From NCBI RefSeq assembly GCF_014656195.1, contig NZ_BNBY01000026.1, positions 42,123 through 106,122 of the forward strand: 64,000 nt of DNA. The letters run 5' to 3'. The DNA is from Kitasatospora xanthocidica (GTDB lineage: Bacteria > Actinomycetota > Actinomycetes > Streptomycetales > Streptomycetaceae). This document shows positions 9,001 through 18,140 of the stretch, piece after piece. The notes under the pieces are model-generated. The model saw only the letters and a list, made by a program, of their open reading frames with translations. It was not told the origin of the DNA and ran no database searches. The number at the start of each line of letters is the position of its first letter. Position 1 is the first letter of the stretch. Both the position numbers and the translations under genes were made by a program.

Positions 9001-9092
9001 CGGCGGTCCGGGGCTCGGTCGAGTCACGGTGAGTAGTGGTCATGTGCGGTCTCTGGCAGCGCTGAGGTATGTGACCGTGGTGCTGTGGACGG

Positions 9093-10010
9093 GTGGGTTC
9101 TTCGGCTGGGGCCTTGATCGGGTCCGATGTGTGCGGCGTGGGCGACCTGTTGGTGGCGTACGCGGGTGATGCCGCGGACCGGGATCGTCTTCGGCTGGCG
9201 GATGGCTGGCTGCGTCGCTGGGTCGGTACGTGGCTGGTCGGCGAGACGGAGGTCTCGTGGCCGTTGGGGGACATGGCGTCGGCTCCGGTGTCGGCGGCAC
9301 GGCCGGTGCGGAGGTTCACGTGGCGGTCTCGGCAAGGGCACCGGCCGGGGCTGCAGTTCATGGTCTCCACGGGGCGGCACCACGGTTTCGAGTCGCTGGA
9401 GGAACAGCGCCTGCTGCTCGCGCTGGACTTCGTCGGCGTCCTGGAGGTCCTGCCGCAGCCGTTCGAGCTGGACTTCGAGCACCTGGGGGGACGGTCGCGC
9501 CATGTCCCGGACTTCCTGGTGGTGATGCCGGGCGGCAGGATCTGGCTCTTCGACGTCCGCCCGGAGCGGCTGATCAAGCCGGAGGACCGGCTGAAGTTCG
9601 CCGCTGCCCGAGAGGCGGCGGCGGCCTGTGGCTGGGGCTATTCGGTGGTGGCCGGCTGGCGGGAGCACGTGTTGACCGGCTTGGACCACCTGTCGTCCCA
9701 GCGTCGTCCGTTGCCGGACCGGCTCGGTCTGGAGGGAGAGTTGCTGAGGGCGGCGCCGCTGCGGTTCGGTGAGCTGGTGGCGGCGACCAGGTTGCCGGCC
9801 GTCGCCCGCGCGCACGCGACGCATTTGCTCTGGCACCGGCGGCTGGGCGTCGATCTGGGCCGGCCGCTGGGCATACTTCGTTGGTCTGGCCCACCCGCGT
9901 CGGCGGCTTGTGATGCGGTCGTTCGACTTGGCGGTGGCGCGAGGGGACCGCGTCCCTGGCCAGGCCCGGCGAGCCGCGGCCTGACTATGATCCCGCGACC
10001 ACGACGCTGA
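9093..10010 (+). CDS. tnsA-like: TnsA-like transposase endonuclease subunit, probably frameshifted near its end
   Basis: A 305-aa extant frame from GTG 9093 (start uncertain). It shows the TnsA-type nuclease layout: Glu100 (GFESLEEQ), Asp140 (HVPDFLV) and DVRP at 154-157, where an Arg stands in the place of the usual catalytic Lys. TnsA nicks the non-transferred strand so that the element moves by cut-and-paste with TnsB. After residue about 259 the extant frame looks non-coding. Starting instead at GGG 9869, the neighbouring frame reads GHTSLVWPTRVGGL and stops at 9911-9913, overlapping an ATG. A one-base loss near 9868 is therefore likely, through real decay or sequence error. Confidence 0.75.
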   Translation: MGSSAGALIGSDVCGVGDLLVAYAGDAADRDRLRLADGWLRRWVGTWLVGETEVSWPLGDMASAPVSAARPVRRFTWRSRQGHRPGLQFMVSTGRHHGFESLEEQRLLLALDFVGVLEVLPQPFELDFEHLGGRSRHVPDFLVVMPGGRIWLFDVRPERLIKPEDRLKFAAAREAAAACGWGYSVVAGWREHVLTGLDHLSSQRRPLPDRLGLEGELLRAAPLRFGELVAATRLPAVARAHATHLLWHRRLGVDLGRPLGILRWSGPPASAACDAVVRLGGGARGPRPWPGPASRGLTMIPRPRR

Positions 10011-10039
10011 CCGAGCGCCGGCGGGCCAAGGTTGCCGAG

Positions 10040-11878
10040 TTGAAGGCCCTGCCCGCCGGCGAGGCGGCGGTGCTGGGACTTATCGGGCTGGGACTGCGCA
10101 CGCTCCAGGGCCTGTCCACGGTCGCGCCGCAGGATCTGCCGGCGGCCTGCGCGGACGGCCGGTGGACCCGGCGGCGCGGTCCGCGCCGCAGCATCACCCC
10201 GGAGATCCGCGAGGCGGTCTTCGCGGTCCGCAAGGAGTGCGAGGGCCGTTCGCGGATCAGCATGAGCGCAAAGCACCGTCTGCTGCACCAGTACGTCGCG
10301 GAGCGGTTTTCCGACTTCCCGACCGAGAAGGTCCCCTGCCGGGACACGCTGGCAGCGGTCTGGGAGGAGTGGTTCGGTCCGCAGGACGGCCGGCAGCGCT
10401 ACCTGCGGTCGGCCGCGGCGGCCAAGGAGGCGGGCGTCCAGGGCCGGGTGGTGGTCCACCGGCCGGGTCAGGTGCTGGCGCTGGACTCCACTCCGCTGCC
10501 GGTCATGCTGCGCGAGTCGGTGTTCGGGGAGCCGGTGAGCGCGACGCTGACGCTCGGCCTGGACCTGTTCACGCACTCGGTGCCTGCGTTCCGGCTGACC
10601 CCGCAGGCGGATCAGTCGGTCGACGTCGCCATGCTCCTGCGGGACGTGATGCTGCCGCTGCCGATGCGTCCGGGCTGGGGCGAGGAGATGGCCTGGCCCT
10701 ACCCCGGCGTCCCCGCCGAGATCGTGGCCGAGTTCGCCGGGCACGAGGTCGCCGCCCTGCCGTTCTTCACCCCGGAGACGGTCACCACCGACCACGGTGG
10801 CCCCTACAAGAGCCATGAACTGGTGGCGGCGGAGCGGGAGCTGGGCTGCAACGTCCTGCCTGCCCGGGCTCTGCGTCCGACCGACAAGTTCGCCGTCGAG
10901 CGTGCGTTCTCCGCGTTCAAGACGCTGCTGTTCGAGCACCTGCTCGGGTTCACCGGGACGGATGTCGCCGACCGCGGAAGCGATCTGGAGGCGGACGCGG
11001 TGCTGACGTTCTCCCAGATGGAACACCTGATTGCCACCTGGATCGTCCGGGTCTGGCAGGCCAGGGAATTGGGCGAGTACGCCCCGGCCTGGGGGCCGGG
11101 CGAGCGGCACAGCCCGAACTCGCTGTTCGCGGCGGCGATGCAGCAGGGCGGCTTCTCGCTGCGGATCCCCGAGCCGGAGCTCTACTACCGGCTGCTTCGC
11201 CGGCACTACGTCAAGATCCACCCGCGTCGCGGGGTGAAGATCCTCGGCCTTTGGTATCACGTCGACCAGCCGCGTTACCTTCTGCCGTCGGAGCGCGGCG
11301 GCCGGCACGCGGGCAAGTGGGTGGTCTCCAGCGACCGGCGCGACCGACGCACCGTGTTCTTCCAGGACCCCGACGACCACCAGGTCTGGCACACGCTGCG
11401 TTGGAACGGGCTGCCGTCCGAGGGCGAGGTCCCGGCGTTCTCCGACAAGACCGCGGCCGACCTGCTCGCAGAGGTCCGGCGGGCCGGGCTGGCCCCGCGC
11501 TCGGACGCCGAGCTGCTGCCGGTCCTGCTGGGGCTGCTGGGCTCGGTCACCCCGGTCGCGGCCTGGCCGAGCCAGGCCGGGAAGAAGGACCGGGCAGCCC
11601 GCTCGCGCGAGCACACGCGGGCCCAGGCGGCGGCCGCCGACCGGCCCAAGCCCGACGCCGTCCCGGCGCCTGCGGCGATGCCGCAGCCGTGGGAGCGGCA
11701 CGCCAGGACCGTCCGGGCGGCGGTCGACGCCGACCGCCGCCGCCGGCGCGAGAGCGCGAAGCCGGCCGCGCTGACGGCACCGCCGCTGCTGGAGGAGTCC
11801 TTGCGCGGCAACCTGTTCCTCCTTCCCGCCCACGCCCCGGTCGGCCAGGCCGACGACGAACCCCTGGAGAACACGTGA
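10040..11878 (+). CDS. tnsB-like: TnsB-like DDE transposase (Mu/TnsB family), N-terminus probably lost
   Basis: A 612-aa frame from TTG 10040. The catalytic triad is visible with DD35E spacing: Asp149 (LALDSTP), Asp251 (TTDHGGPY) and Glu287 (AVERAFSAF). A Mu-type C-terminal beta-barrel region follows (HPRRGVKILGLWYHV near 395). It joins transposon ends to target DNA. The frame stays open back to 9914 without a standard start codon and looks coding there (EPRPDYDPATTTLTERR). A likely original start, ATG 9913 (MRSFDLAVARGDRV), overlaps the presumed tnsA stop but is in another frame and stops at 9984. A deletion or frameshift has thus removed the N-terminal domain. The catalytic core is intact. 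Confidence 0.8.
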   Translation: MKALPAGEAAVLGLIGLGLRTLQGLSTVAPQDLPAACADGRWTRRRGPRRSITPEIREAVFAVRKECEGRSRISMSAKHRLLHQYVAERFSDFPTEKVPCRDTLAAVWEEWFGPQDGRQRYLRSAAAAKEAGVQGRVVVHRPGQVLALDSTPLPVMLRESVFGEPVSATLTLGLDLFTHSVPAFRLTPQADQSVDVAMLLRDVMLPLPMRPGWGEEMAWPYPGVPAEIVAEFAGHEVAALPFFTPETVTTDHGGPYKSHELVAAERELGCNVLPARALRPTDKFAVERAFSAFKTLLFEHLLGFTGTDVADRGSDLEADAVLTFSQMEHLIATWIVRVWQARELGEYAPAWGPGERHSPNSLFAAAMQQGGFSLRIPEPELYYRLLRRHYVKIHPRRGVKILGLWYHVDQPRYLLPSERGGRHAGKWVVSSDRRDRRTVFFQDPDDHQVWHTLRWNGLPSEGEVPAFSDKTAADLLAEVRRAGLAPRSDAELLPVLLGLLGSVTPVAAWPSQAGKKDRAARSREHTRAQAAAADRPKPDAVPAPAAMPQPWERHARTVRAAVDADRRRRRESAKPAALTAPPLLEESLRGNLFLLPAHAPVGQADDEPLENT

Positions 11879-12246
11879 CGGCATCCGGATCAGGCGATCC
11901 GCAGGACCAGTGGCCGTCGCGGGAACGGCTCGCCGAGCTCGTGCTGCGGCCCACGCTGCACCGCGACACCTTCGAGGGCTGGCAGCACTACCGGCTCACC
12001 CGCGGTCAGTTGCTGCCCCCGCCGCAGCTGACTCCGAAGCAGTGGGCGGTGCTGCCCGTCGACCGCCGGTTCGACTACGACATGTTCCGCCGGCTGACGA
12101 ACGTGAACCTGCCGCTGCAGCAGACCCCGATGGCGACGAAGGTGACCCGGCTGATCAAGCGGCGGCTGCACGGCAACGCGCTCAAGATGGACGATCCGAC
12201 ACTGGCCGGGGTGATGGTCAGCGGCTTCGGCCACTATGGCAAGACC
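11875..12246 (+). pseudogene. TnsC/TniB-like ATPase remnant, cut just after the Walker A motif
   Basis: It starts GTG 11875, overlapping the tnsB stop by 4 bases (GTGA), as in an intact operon. The 124 recognisable residues end in GFGHYGKT, a Walker A motif with Lys123. Immediately afterwards the sequence switches to tniQ, so Walker B, sensor and C-terminal parts are missing. TnsC is the ATPase that licenses target choice between TnsB and TniQ; this remnant cannot do so. The reading frame itself runs on to 12936, but what follows the motif is tniQ read out of frame. Confidence 0.75.
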
Positions 12247-13720
12247 GCCCCATTGCCTGGCCGGGGACGGCTCGGCCGTCCAACAACGGCACGGCGGGTC
12301 CTGGCGCCGTCGCTGGCGACTGGCAACCAGCTTCGCCTGCGTCAAGCACCGCGTGTTTCTGGAACACGAGTGCCCCGGTTGCCACCGGCCGTCCGGCCTC
12401 ACGCTCAACGGGGGTTGGCCCGGCTCCCTCCTGCTGATCGGCAACCCCGGGCTGGAAGGTCTCCATCCGGCCGCCTGCCGCAGCGACGCCGAGCGCGGAC
12501 GGCCCGGCGTGATCTGCGGCCACCGACTCGACCAGCCCGCCAACGCGCCCCTGCGGCCCCTACCACAGAACCTCGCGGATCTGCAGTCCCGCCTCGACCA
12601 CCTCTTCGACGAGGAAACCGCACCGGAAGACGCCTTCGCGACCTTTGCCGACCTCCAGACGATCACCGCACTCGTCCTCGCGACCTGGCCCGCGATGGCG
12701 GAGATGGTCACCACCGACCAGAAAGCCGCCGTCGACGAGCACCTGACCGCCCAGGAGAAGCGACTGCCCGGCTTCGTCGCCCAGAGCGCGCCGCGCGACG
12801 ACGGCGTCTTCTGGACCTACCTGCCGCGCTCGTCCATCGGCGCCGCCACTGTCCTGTCCGTCGCCGACCGGCTGCTGAGCCTGCCCGACGGGGAACTCGG
12901 GCAGGAACTCGGACGGCTCGCCCCCCGATGCCCTGAACGCGACAACAAGCGGTGGGGAGCCATTTGGAAGCTCCTGGACAAGGACACCACACTCGCGCGC
13001 CGCGCAGTCGTCCAGCAACCCCTGCGCAAGCGCCCCCGCCCGCGCACCCCCTCCACAGCCTGGTCGCGTCGCCAGATCATCCCCTCGCTCCTCGCCCTCA
13101 AGATCGAACACCGCCACGGTTTCGCCCCCGAGAACATCCCCCAGGAACTACCCGACCAGTGGTTCCGGATCTTCTGGACGGACGCGGACTGCCCGTTGCC
13201 ACCGCACTCGCGTAGGTTCCGGCGCACGGCCGCGATCCTGCTCGTCCAGATCGCCGAAGACATGAACGCCCAACAGGCAGCCGAGTACCTCGGCTTCCCG
13301 CCCGGCACCAACTTGCTGGCCACTCCGGCCCAGCAGCCGGCCCCCGCCAGCTCTGACGAACGCACGGACGACCTTCACGAAAGCCTTTACCGGCTCGCCG
13401 ACCACCTCGCCGCCATCCCCGCGGCCGACCATGTCGACTACCGGCGTCGCCGCCGACAATACGAGTCTTGGCACCTCGGCGACGACGCGTTCGCCGAGCT
13501 CGTCGAGCGCTTTGTCGCGGTCAACAAACGAAAGCCGGCAGCCCCAGCAGACCAACTGCACGAGGCCCTCTCCGCACTCATCTGGTCACAGGTCACAGGC
13601 AGCGAGCCCTGCCTCGCCCCCTGCTTCCGCCTGCCCTTCGCCGCACCGGGCCGCAGCACGACCAGAAGCGATCCGGCCATCCATCTCGCCAACCGGCTCC
13701 GACGAGACAAACCCCGCTAG
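12236..13720 (+). pseudogene. TniQ-family target-selection protein, N-terminally truncated
   Basis: The open frame from ATG 12236 gives 494 aa, but the first codons lie inside the tnsC P-loop. True tniQ similarity begins near CLAGDG at about 12253 and continues with the zinc-ribbon region FACVKHRVFLEHECPGCH, typical of TniQ. The first zinc Cys pair and the N-terminal domain are missing. The remaining C-terminal region is long and uninterrupted. TniQ normally binds the attachment site and recruits TnsC. The junction at about 12247-12253 is clean and out of frame with tnsC, consistent with one deletion removing the tnsC end and tniQ start. Confidence 0.72.
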
Positions 13721-13914
13721 CCCTACTCCGTCCTCCTGCCGCTGCTTGCCGAGCACGCCGCCGACCTACTTCGGTCTTGAGTGGTAGCAGCGCAACGGCC
13801 TCGAACGCCCGTACGCCTTTCGGTGGGGGTGAGTCGTGCCTTCCGCAGGTCGGTCGAGGGGAGCGTGAGCTTGGTCCCGGGCCCGTGTGTGGCTCGAGGC
13901 CGAGCAGAGCCGGA

Positions 13915-14910
13915 TCAGGTCGTACGGCGTCGGATCCAGAAGAAGCAGAAGCCCGCGAGCGCCGCAGTCATGGCGGTATAGAGCGCTGCCTCGATCAGCT
14001 GGAAGGGCCAGTAGCGAGTGTTCGGCTGGTAGGTGGCGGTCACGTGGAGGTCCTGTCTGGCCAGGCAGGTGATCGTACCGTCGAACTGGCCTGGCATCAG
14101 GCAGGTGTTGATCTTCTCAGCGCTTGGCGGTTGTCCGGCCGAGCCGAGCGCGTGGCCGGCGGAGATGACCCAGGCATCCGGGAGGGAGATTCCGTCGATC
14201 ACGAGCGACGAGCCGTTTTGGATGATGCCGTCGGCGTGGCTCAGTGTCGTTGCATCGAGCCGGATATCCGCGGTGCGCGCTGGGAGGTAGTTCGGCCGAA
14301 GGGCGGTCGGCACGGTGAACTGCACGGCCGCGAACAGGGCCAGGGTCAGGCCCATGGCGGCGACTGGTCGGCGCAGCAGCACACCGGTGGCGGTTCCCAG
14401 GGTGAAGGCGAAGGCCGCATAGGAGAGCGGAACGATGCCGCGTGCGCCGAAGACCAGCGCGGAGAACCTGGCGGCCTTGACCGTGTCGTACTGGCTCGCG
14501 CCCCAGGACATCGGCAGATCGAGCAGTCCTGTCAGGGTCACCGCGCCGAGGCCGATGGTCAGCAGCTTCACCGTCAGCCACCGGCTTCGGGTGACGCTCT
14601 GGTGCCAGGCCAGCCGGTGCGTTCCGGCTGCCAGCTCCCCGCTGATCAATGGTGCTCCCCAGAAGGCACCGAGCAGGCCAGGGACGGTCATCAGGGCCAG
14701 ATCCGTGAGCATGACGACAGTGGAGTACTTGTCCGCGAAGCCCGAGACGAGGCCGGGCGCGCAGCCTGTGGCGATGCACCCCGCCAGGCTGCGGTCGTAG
14801 TCATTGTGGATGTTCAGTCCGAGTACCAGCAGGTAGATCGCGGCTGCGGCAAGAGCGATCGCGCCGGCGATCGCCTGCGTACGGAACTGACGCCAGGTCA
14901 CCCAGATCAT
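13915..14910 (-). CDS. ABC transporter permease (transposon cargo)
   Basis: A 331-aa membrane protein with six likely helices (residues about 12-32, 65-85, 108-130, 150-175, 178-200 and 305-325) and a large extracytoplasmic loop (200-300) containing two Cys. It begins MIWVTWRQFRTQA, the usual start of streptomycete ABC-2-like permeases next to YtrB-type ATPases. Its start overlaps the ATPase stop by 4 bases, so the two are co-translated. Likely role: export or removal of a peptide antibiotic or other envelope-active compound; substrate unknown. Confidence 0.82.
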   Translation of the reverse strand: MIWVTWRQFRTQAIAGAIALAAAAIYLLVLGLNIHNDYDRSLAGCIATGCAPGLVSGFADKYSTVVMLTDLALMTVPGLLGAFWGAPLISGELAAGTHRLAWHQSVTRSRWLTVKLLTIGLGAVTLTGLLDLPMSWGASQYDTVKAARFSALVFGARGIVPLSYAAFAFTLGTATGVLLRRPVAAMGLTLALFAAVQFTVPTALRPNYLPARTADIRLDATTLSHADGIIQNGSSLVIDGISLPDAWVISAGHALGSAGQPPSAEKINTCLMPGQFDGTITCLARQDLHVTATYQPNTRYWPFQLIEAALYTAMTAALAGFCFFWIRRRTT

Positions 14911-15800
14911 CGGAGGCCCTCCAGGTCATGCGAGTTGTGCGTCTGCCGGTCGCGGTCCAGGTAGGCGAGGACCAGGTCTTCGAGGTCGGGGCGCTCGGCC
15001 TGCCAGTTCCCCTCCGGCAGTGGCTCGGTGGTCCTGACGAGGAATGCGCTCTGGTGGTCGGTGTGGTCCTCCTGCACGACCGACAGGTGTGGGGGGAGCG
15101 CGGACGCTGCACGGCGTGGACCGACGATGCGGTAGTGCTCGGCGATCAGGTCCTCGCAGGGCCCGGCCAACCGCACCCGGGCTCCGGAGATCAGGAGCAG
15201 GTAGTCGCAGACCCGTTCGAGGTCGGCGATCACGTGGGAGGACAGGACGATGGTCCTTCCCTCCCGCTCTGCGGCGAACTCCGTCAGGCCGTGCAGGAAG
15301 GAGCGCCGTGCCAGCGGGTCGAGGGCGGCCACCGGCTCGTCCAGCAGCAGCAGTTCGGGCTGCTTCGCGGCCGCGAGGGCCAGTGCCAGTTGCGCGCGCT
15401 GGCCGCCGGACAGCCTGCCAGCCTTCTGTTGAGGATCGAGGCCGAGCCGTTCGATCCGACGGTGCGCGGCCTCGTGGTCCCAGGCAGGGTTCATCCGAGC
15501 GCCGAAGCGCAGGTGGTCGGCGACCGACAAGCCGGCGTACACCGGGGTGTCCTGGGCGACGAATCCGACCCTGGCCAGTTGTCCGGGGCCAGTCCCCGGC
15601 TGGTGGCCGAGAACACGGATGCTTCCGGTGGTGGGGGTCAGCTGGCCGCAGGCCAGGTTCAGCAGTGTGGACTTTCCGGCCCCGTTCGGGCCGACCAGCC
15701 CCACCACCCGTCCTGCCGGGATCGACAGCGTGCACTCTTCCAGGGCCCACCGGCCCCGATACCTCTTGCCCAGCCCGTGGGCCTCGATGACGGCGGTCAT
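14907..15800 (-). CDS. ABC transporter ATP-binding protein (transposon cargo)
   Basis: A 297-aa ATPase. ATG 15800 is chosen for its AGAGGAG site 5 bases upstream. It shows Walker A GPNGAGKST (about residue 36), Q-loop VAQDTPVY, signature LSGGQRAQLAL, Walker B LLLLDEPVAALDP and a switch His in LSSHVIADL. The C-terminal 70 residues are typical of YtrB/antibiotic-exporter ATPases. It pairs with the downstream permease. It is divergent from the histidine kinase, with 200 bp between them, so the pair is probably controlled by that two-component system. Confidence 0.88.
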   Translation of the reverse strand: MTAVIEAHGLGKRYRGRWALEECTLSIPAGRVVGLVGPNGAGKSTLLNLACGQLTPTTGSIRVLGHQPGTGPGQLARVGFVAQDTPVYAGLSVADHLRFGARMNPAWDHEAAHRRIERLGLDPQQKAGRLSGGQRAQLALALAAAKQPELLLLDEPVAALDPLARRSFLHGLTEFAAEREGRTIVLSSHVIADLERVCDYLLLISGARVRLAGPCEDLIAEHYRIVGPRRAASALPPHLSVVQEDHTDHQSAFLVRTTEPLPEGNWQAERPDLEDLVLAYLDRDRQTHNSHDLEGLR

Positions 15801-15813
15801 GGTTCTCCTCTGA

Positions 15814-15829
15814 TCGCGGGTAGCCGCGA
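15814..15829 (-). promoter_or_regulatory. Small hairpin in the leader of the ABC ATPase gene
   Basis: TCGCGG-GTAG-CCGCGA is a perfect 6-bp inverted repeat, nested inside GATCGC...GCGATC, ending 13 bases before the ATPase start and just beyond its ribosome site. It could be an operator or a translation-modulating hairpin. Confidence 0.35.
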
Positions 15830-16000
15830 GCGATCCGCTACGGTGTGCTGCGGCGACGGCTTCCACCGTGCCGTTGAATAGAGGGGGCGGCGTCGGGCCC
15901 GAGGACAGACCTCGACGTGGCCGACTGGCCTCAGGTACACCTCGCCGCATCAGCCCACAGACCGACGCGGGGCCCCTGACCCGGCAGCTACATTGCGATC

Positions 16001-17242
16001 ATGGAATCGCTTCAACCGCCCCTGCTCAAGCGCCTGAGCACGACGCACTGGGCTGTGATCGACTGTGCTGCCGCGGTGCTGGTGATGGCCGGTTCCACCC
16101 TGCTCTGGCAGGGGACGGCCCACGCGGACGGGCCGAAGCTCGCTGACCTTCTCATCGCCGTGCTCTCGCTGCTGGCGGTAGCCTTCCGCCGGCGCTGGCC
16201 GCTTGCCGCGCTCGCGGGGGTTGTGACCGTCGGAACCGTCGCTACGTTCGTGCGTGGGGGGCCGGTGCCGCTGGTGGCGGTCGCCTTCGCGATGTACGTG
16301 ATCCCTCAACGGTCACGACGACGTGAGGCGCTCCGGGTGCTCGCCGCCACCTTGCTGGTGATGGTGCCGACCGCCGGGCTCACCGGGTTCCTGCAATTGC
16401 CGTACGGTCCGCCCACTCGACACAGCGCCGCGCTGCTCGTCGAGAGCGCGCTGCTCGTCACGGTGGCGTGGACGATCGGCTACGCGGTGCAGCAGCAGAG
16501 GCTCTACACCGACAGCCTGCACGCGCAGGCGGAGCAACGGGCGCAGGAGCAGCTGGCCGAGGCCCGTCGCGCGGCCGGTGAGGAACGCCTGCGGATAGCG
16601 AGGGAGTTACACGATGTGGTGGCGCACACGATGAGTGTGATCGCGGTGCAGGCGGGGGTCGCGAACCATGTCGCCGCCGAGCGTCCGGACGAAGCGCGGC
16701 GCGCGCTGTCGTCTATCGAGGAGACCAGTCGCGGGGCACTGCGGGAGATGCGGGCGATGCTCGGGATTCTCAGGGGCGAGGAGAACAGCGGGCAGCCGAG
16801 CCAAGGCGGTGCCGGGACGGCCCCCGCACCGGGGCTGGCGGATCTGGGTGCCCTGGTGGAGCGGACTGCGGAGGCGGGCGTTCGGGTGGATCTGGAGGTC
16901 TGCGGCGAGCGGCCGGAGCTGTCTGCCGGCCTGGAGCTGGCCGCCTTCCGGGTCGTTCAGGAGGCGGTCACCAATGTGATCAAGCACGCGGCAGTGGAGC
17001 GGTGCCGGGTGGCCGTCATGTACCACCCTGATGCGGTGACGGTGGAGATCACGGACGACGGCGTCGGTGACGGATGGGACGCCGGGAAGGGCATCGGCTG
17101 GCCGGTGGCCAGCCACGGCATTGTCGGCATGCGTGAGCGGGTCGGCATGTACGGCGGCGCATTCAGGGCCGGGCCAAGGCCAGGAGGCGGCTTCCAGGTC
17201 ACCGCCCGATTCCCGGCCACCACGACCGGGGTCTCGCTGTGA
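16001..17242 (+). CDS. Sensor histidine kinase, DesK/NarX-type (transposon cargo)
   Basis: A 413-aa protein with four to five membrane segments in residues 18-160 and very short outside loops, then a HisKA_3 dimerisation domain with phospho-acceptor His204 (ARELHDVVAHT) and an HATPase_c domain (VVQEAVTNVIKHA, DDGVGDGWD, GIVGMRERVGMYGG). Intramembrane sensors like this often detect cell-envelope stress or peptides through their partner ABC exporter. The stop overlaps the response regulator start (GTGA). The Leu codon before His204 is TTA, read by the bldA tRNA in streptomycetes, so translation may be developmentally limited. Confidence 0.88.
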   Translation: MESLQPPLLKRLSTTHWAVIDCAAAVLVMAGSTLLWQGTAHADGPKLADLLIAVLSLLAVAFRRRWPLAALAGVVTVGTVATFVRGGPVPLVAVAFAMYVIPQRSRRREALRVLAATLLVMVPTAGLTGFLQLPYGPPTRHSAALLVESALLVTVAWTIGYAVQQQRLYTDSLHAQAEQRAQEQLAEARRAAGEERLRIARELHDVVAHTMSVIAVQAGVANHVAAERPDEARRALSSIEETSRGALREMRAMLGILRGEENSGQPSQGGAGTAPAPGLADLGALVERTAEAGVRVDLEVCGERPELSAGLELAAFRVVQEAVTNVIKHAAVERCRVAVMYHPDAVTVEITDDGVGDGWDAGKGIGWPVASHGIVGMRERVGMYGGAFRAGPRPGGGFQVTARFPATTTGVSL

Positions 17243-17931
17243 TCCGCGTACTGGTCGCCGACGACCAGGCACTGGTCCGTGGCAGCTTCCGTCTCCTCGT
17301 GGACACCGCACCCGACCTGACCGCCGTCGGCGAGGCCGAGTCGGGCGAGGAGACTGTCGACCTCGCCAGGCGAGAGAGGCCCGACGTCATCCTGATGGAC
17401 ATCAGGATGCCGGGCCTGGACGGCATCGAGGCGACCCGGCGGATCACTGCAGACCCGGCGACCTCGGGTGTCAGAGTGCTGATCCTGACGACCTTCGACA
17501 TCGACGAGTACGTCTTCGCAGCCCTCCACGCAGGCGCGAGCGGCTTCCTGCTCAAGGACACCCGGCCGGCCGACCTGCTGGCCGCAATCCGTGTCATCGC
17601 GGCGGGCGACGCTCTGCTCGCCCCGGGCGTCACCCGCCGCCTCATCGAGGAATTCACCCGCCTCCCCGAAGCCTCCAGCCGGCCCTCCCCCGCGCTGGTG
17701 GAGATAACCGATCGGGAGCGGGAGGTTCTGACCCTGGTCGGTCTCGGCCTGTCGAACACCGAGATCGCCACCCACCTGCACGTCAGCCTGTCCACCGCCA
17801 AGACCCACGTCGGACGCCTGCTCATGAAACTCGGCGCCCGCGACCGGGCCCAACTCGTCATCGCCGCCTACGACGCCCGCCTGGTCCGCCCGGCATCCGC
17901 CACTGAAACACATCGCACCAGAGCTGACTGA
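17239..17931 (+). CDS. NarL/LuxR-type response regulator (transposon cargo)
   Basis: A 230-aa protein: receiver domain at residues 1-120 (acidic pair in VADDQ, phosphorylation site Asp54 in LMDIRMPG, Lys in LLKDTRPADL) and a C-terminal LuxR helix-turn-helix (ITDREREVLTLVGLGLSNTE, then STAKTHVGRLL). It starts with GTG overlapping the kinase stop, so the pair is translationally coupled. The likely target is the divergent ABC exporter operon or its own promoter within 15801-16000. Confidence 0.9.
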   Translation: MIRVLVADDQALVRGSFRLLVDTAPDLTAVGEAESGEETVDLARRERPDVILMDIRMPGLDGIEATRRITADPATSGVRVLILTTFDIDEYVFAALHAGASGFLLKDTRPADLLAAIRVIAAGDALLAPGVTRRLIEEFTRLPEASSRPSPALVEITDREREVLTLVGLGLSNTEIATHLHVSLSTAKTHVGRLLMKLGARDRAQLVIAAYDARLVRPASATETHRTRAD

Positions 17932-18140
17932 GCCCGTAGCCCACTCTCGCGTGGTCGGACAGCGCTACCGACCCCTCGGCGTACGGCCACGCTGCCCGTG
18001 CAGCATTGTCCGCAGCTGGCGGTCGGCCTGCGGCATGATCAATCTCGACCCTATTGGCTGCCCCGCCACTACTTGCCCCGTATGTGCAACCTGCCAACAG
18101 CTTGATCCGTCACCGACTGTCACTATGGCTGGACGCCACT

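Noticed and set aside
12236..13720. A functional TnsC-TniQ fusion protein
   Set aside because: The two parts are in different reading frames and each lacks essential regions, so no fused product is possible without frameshifting.
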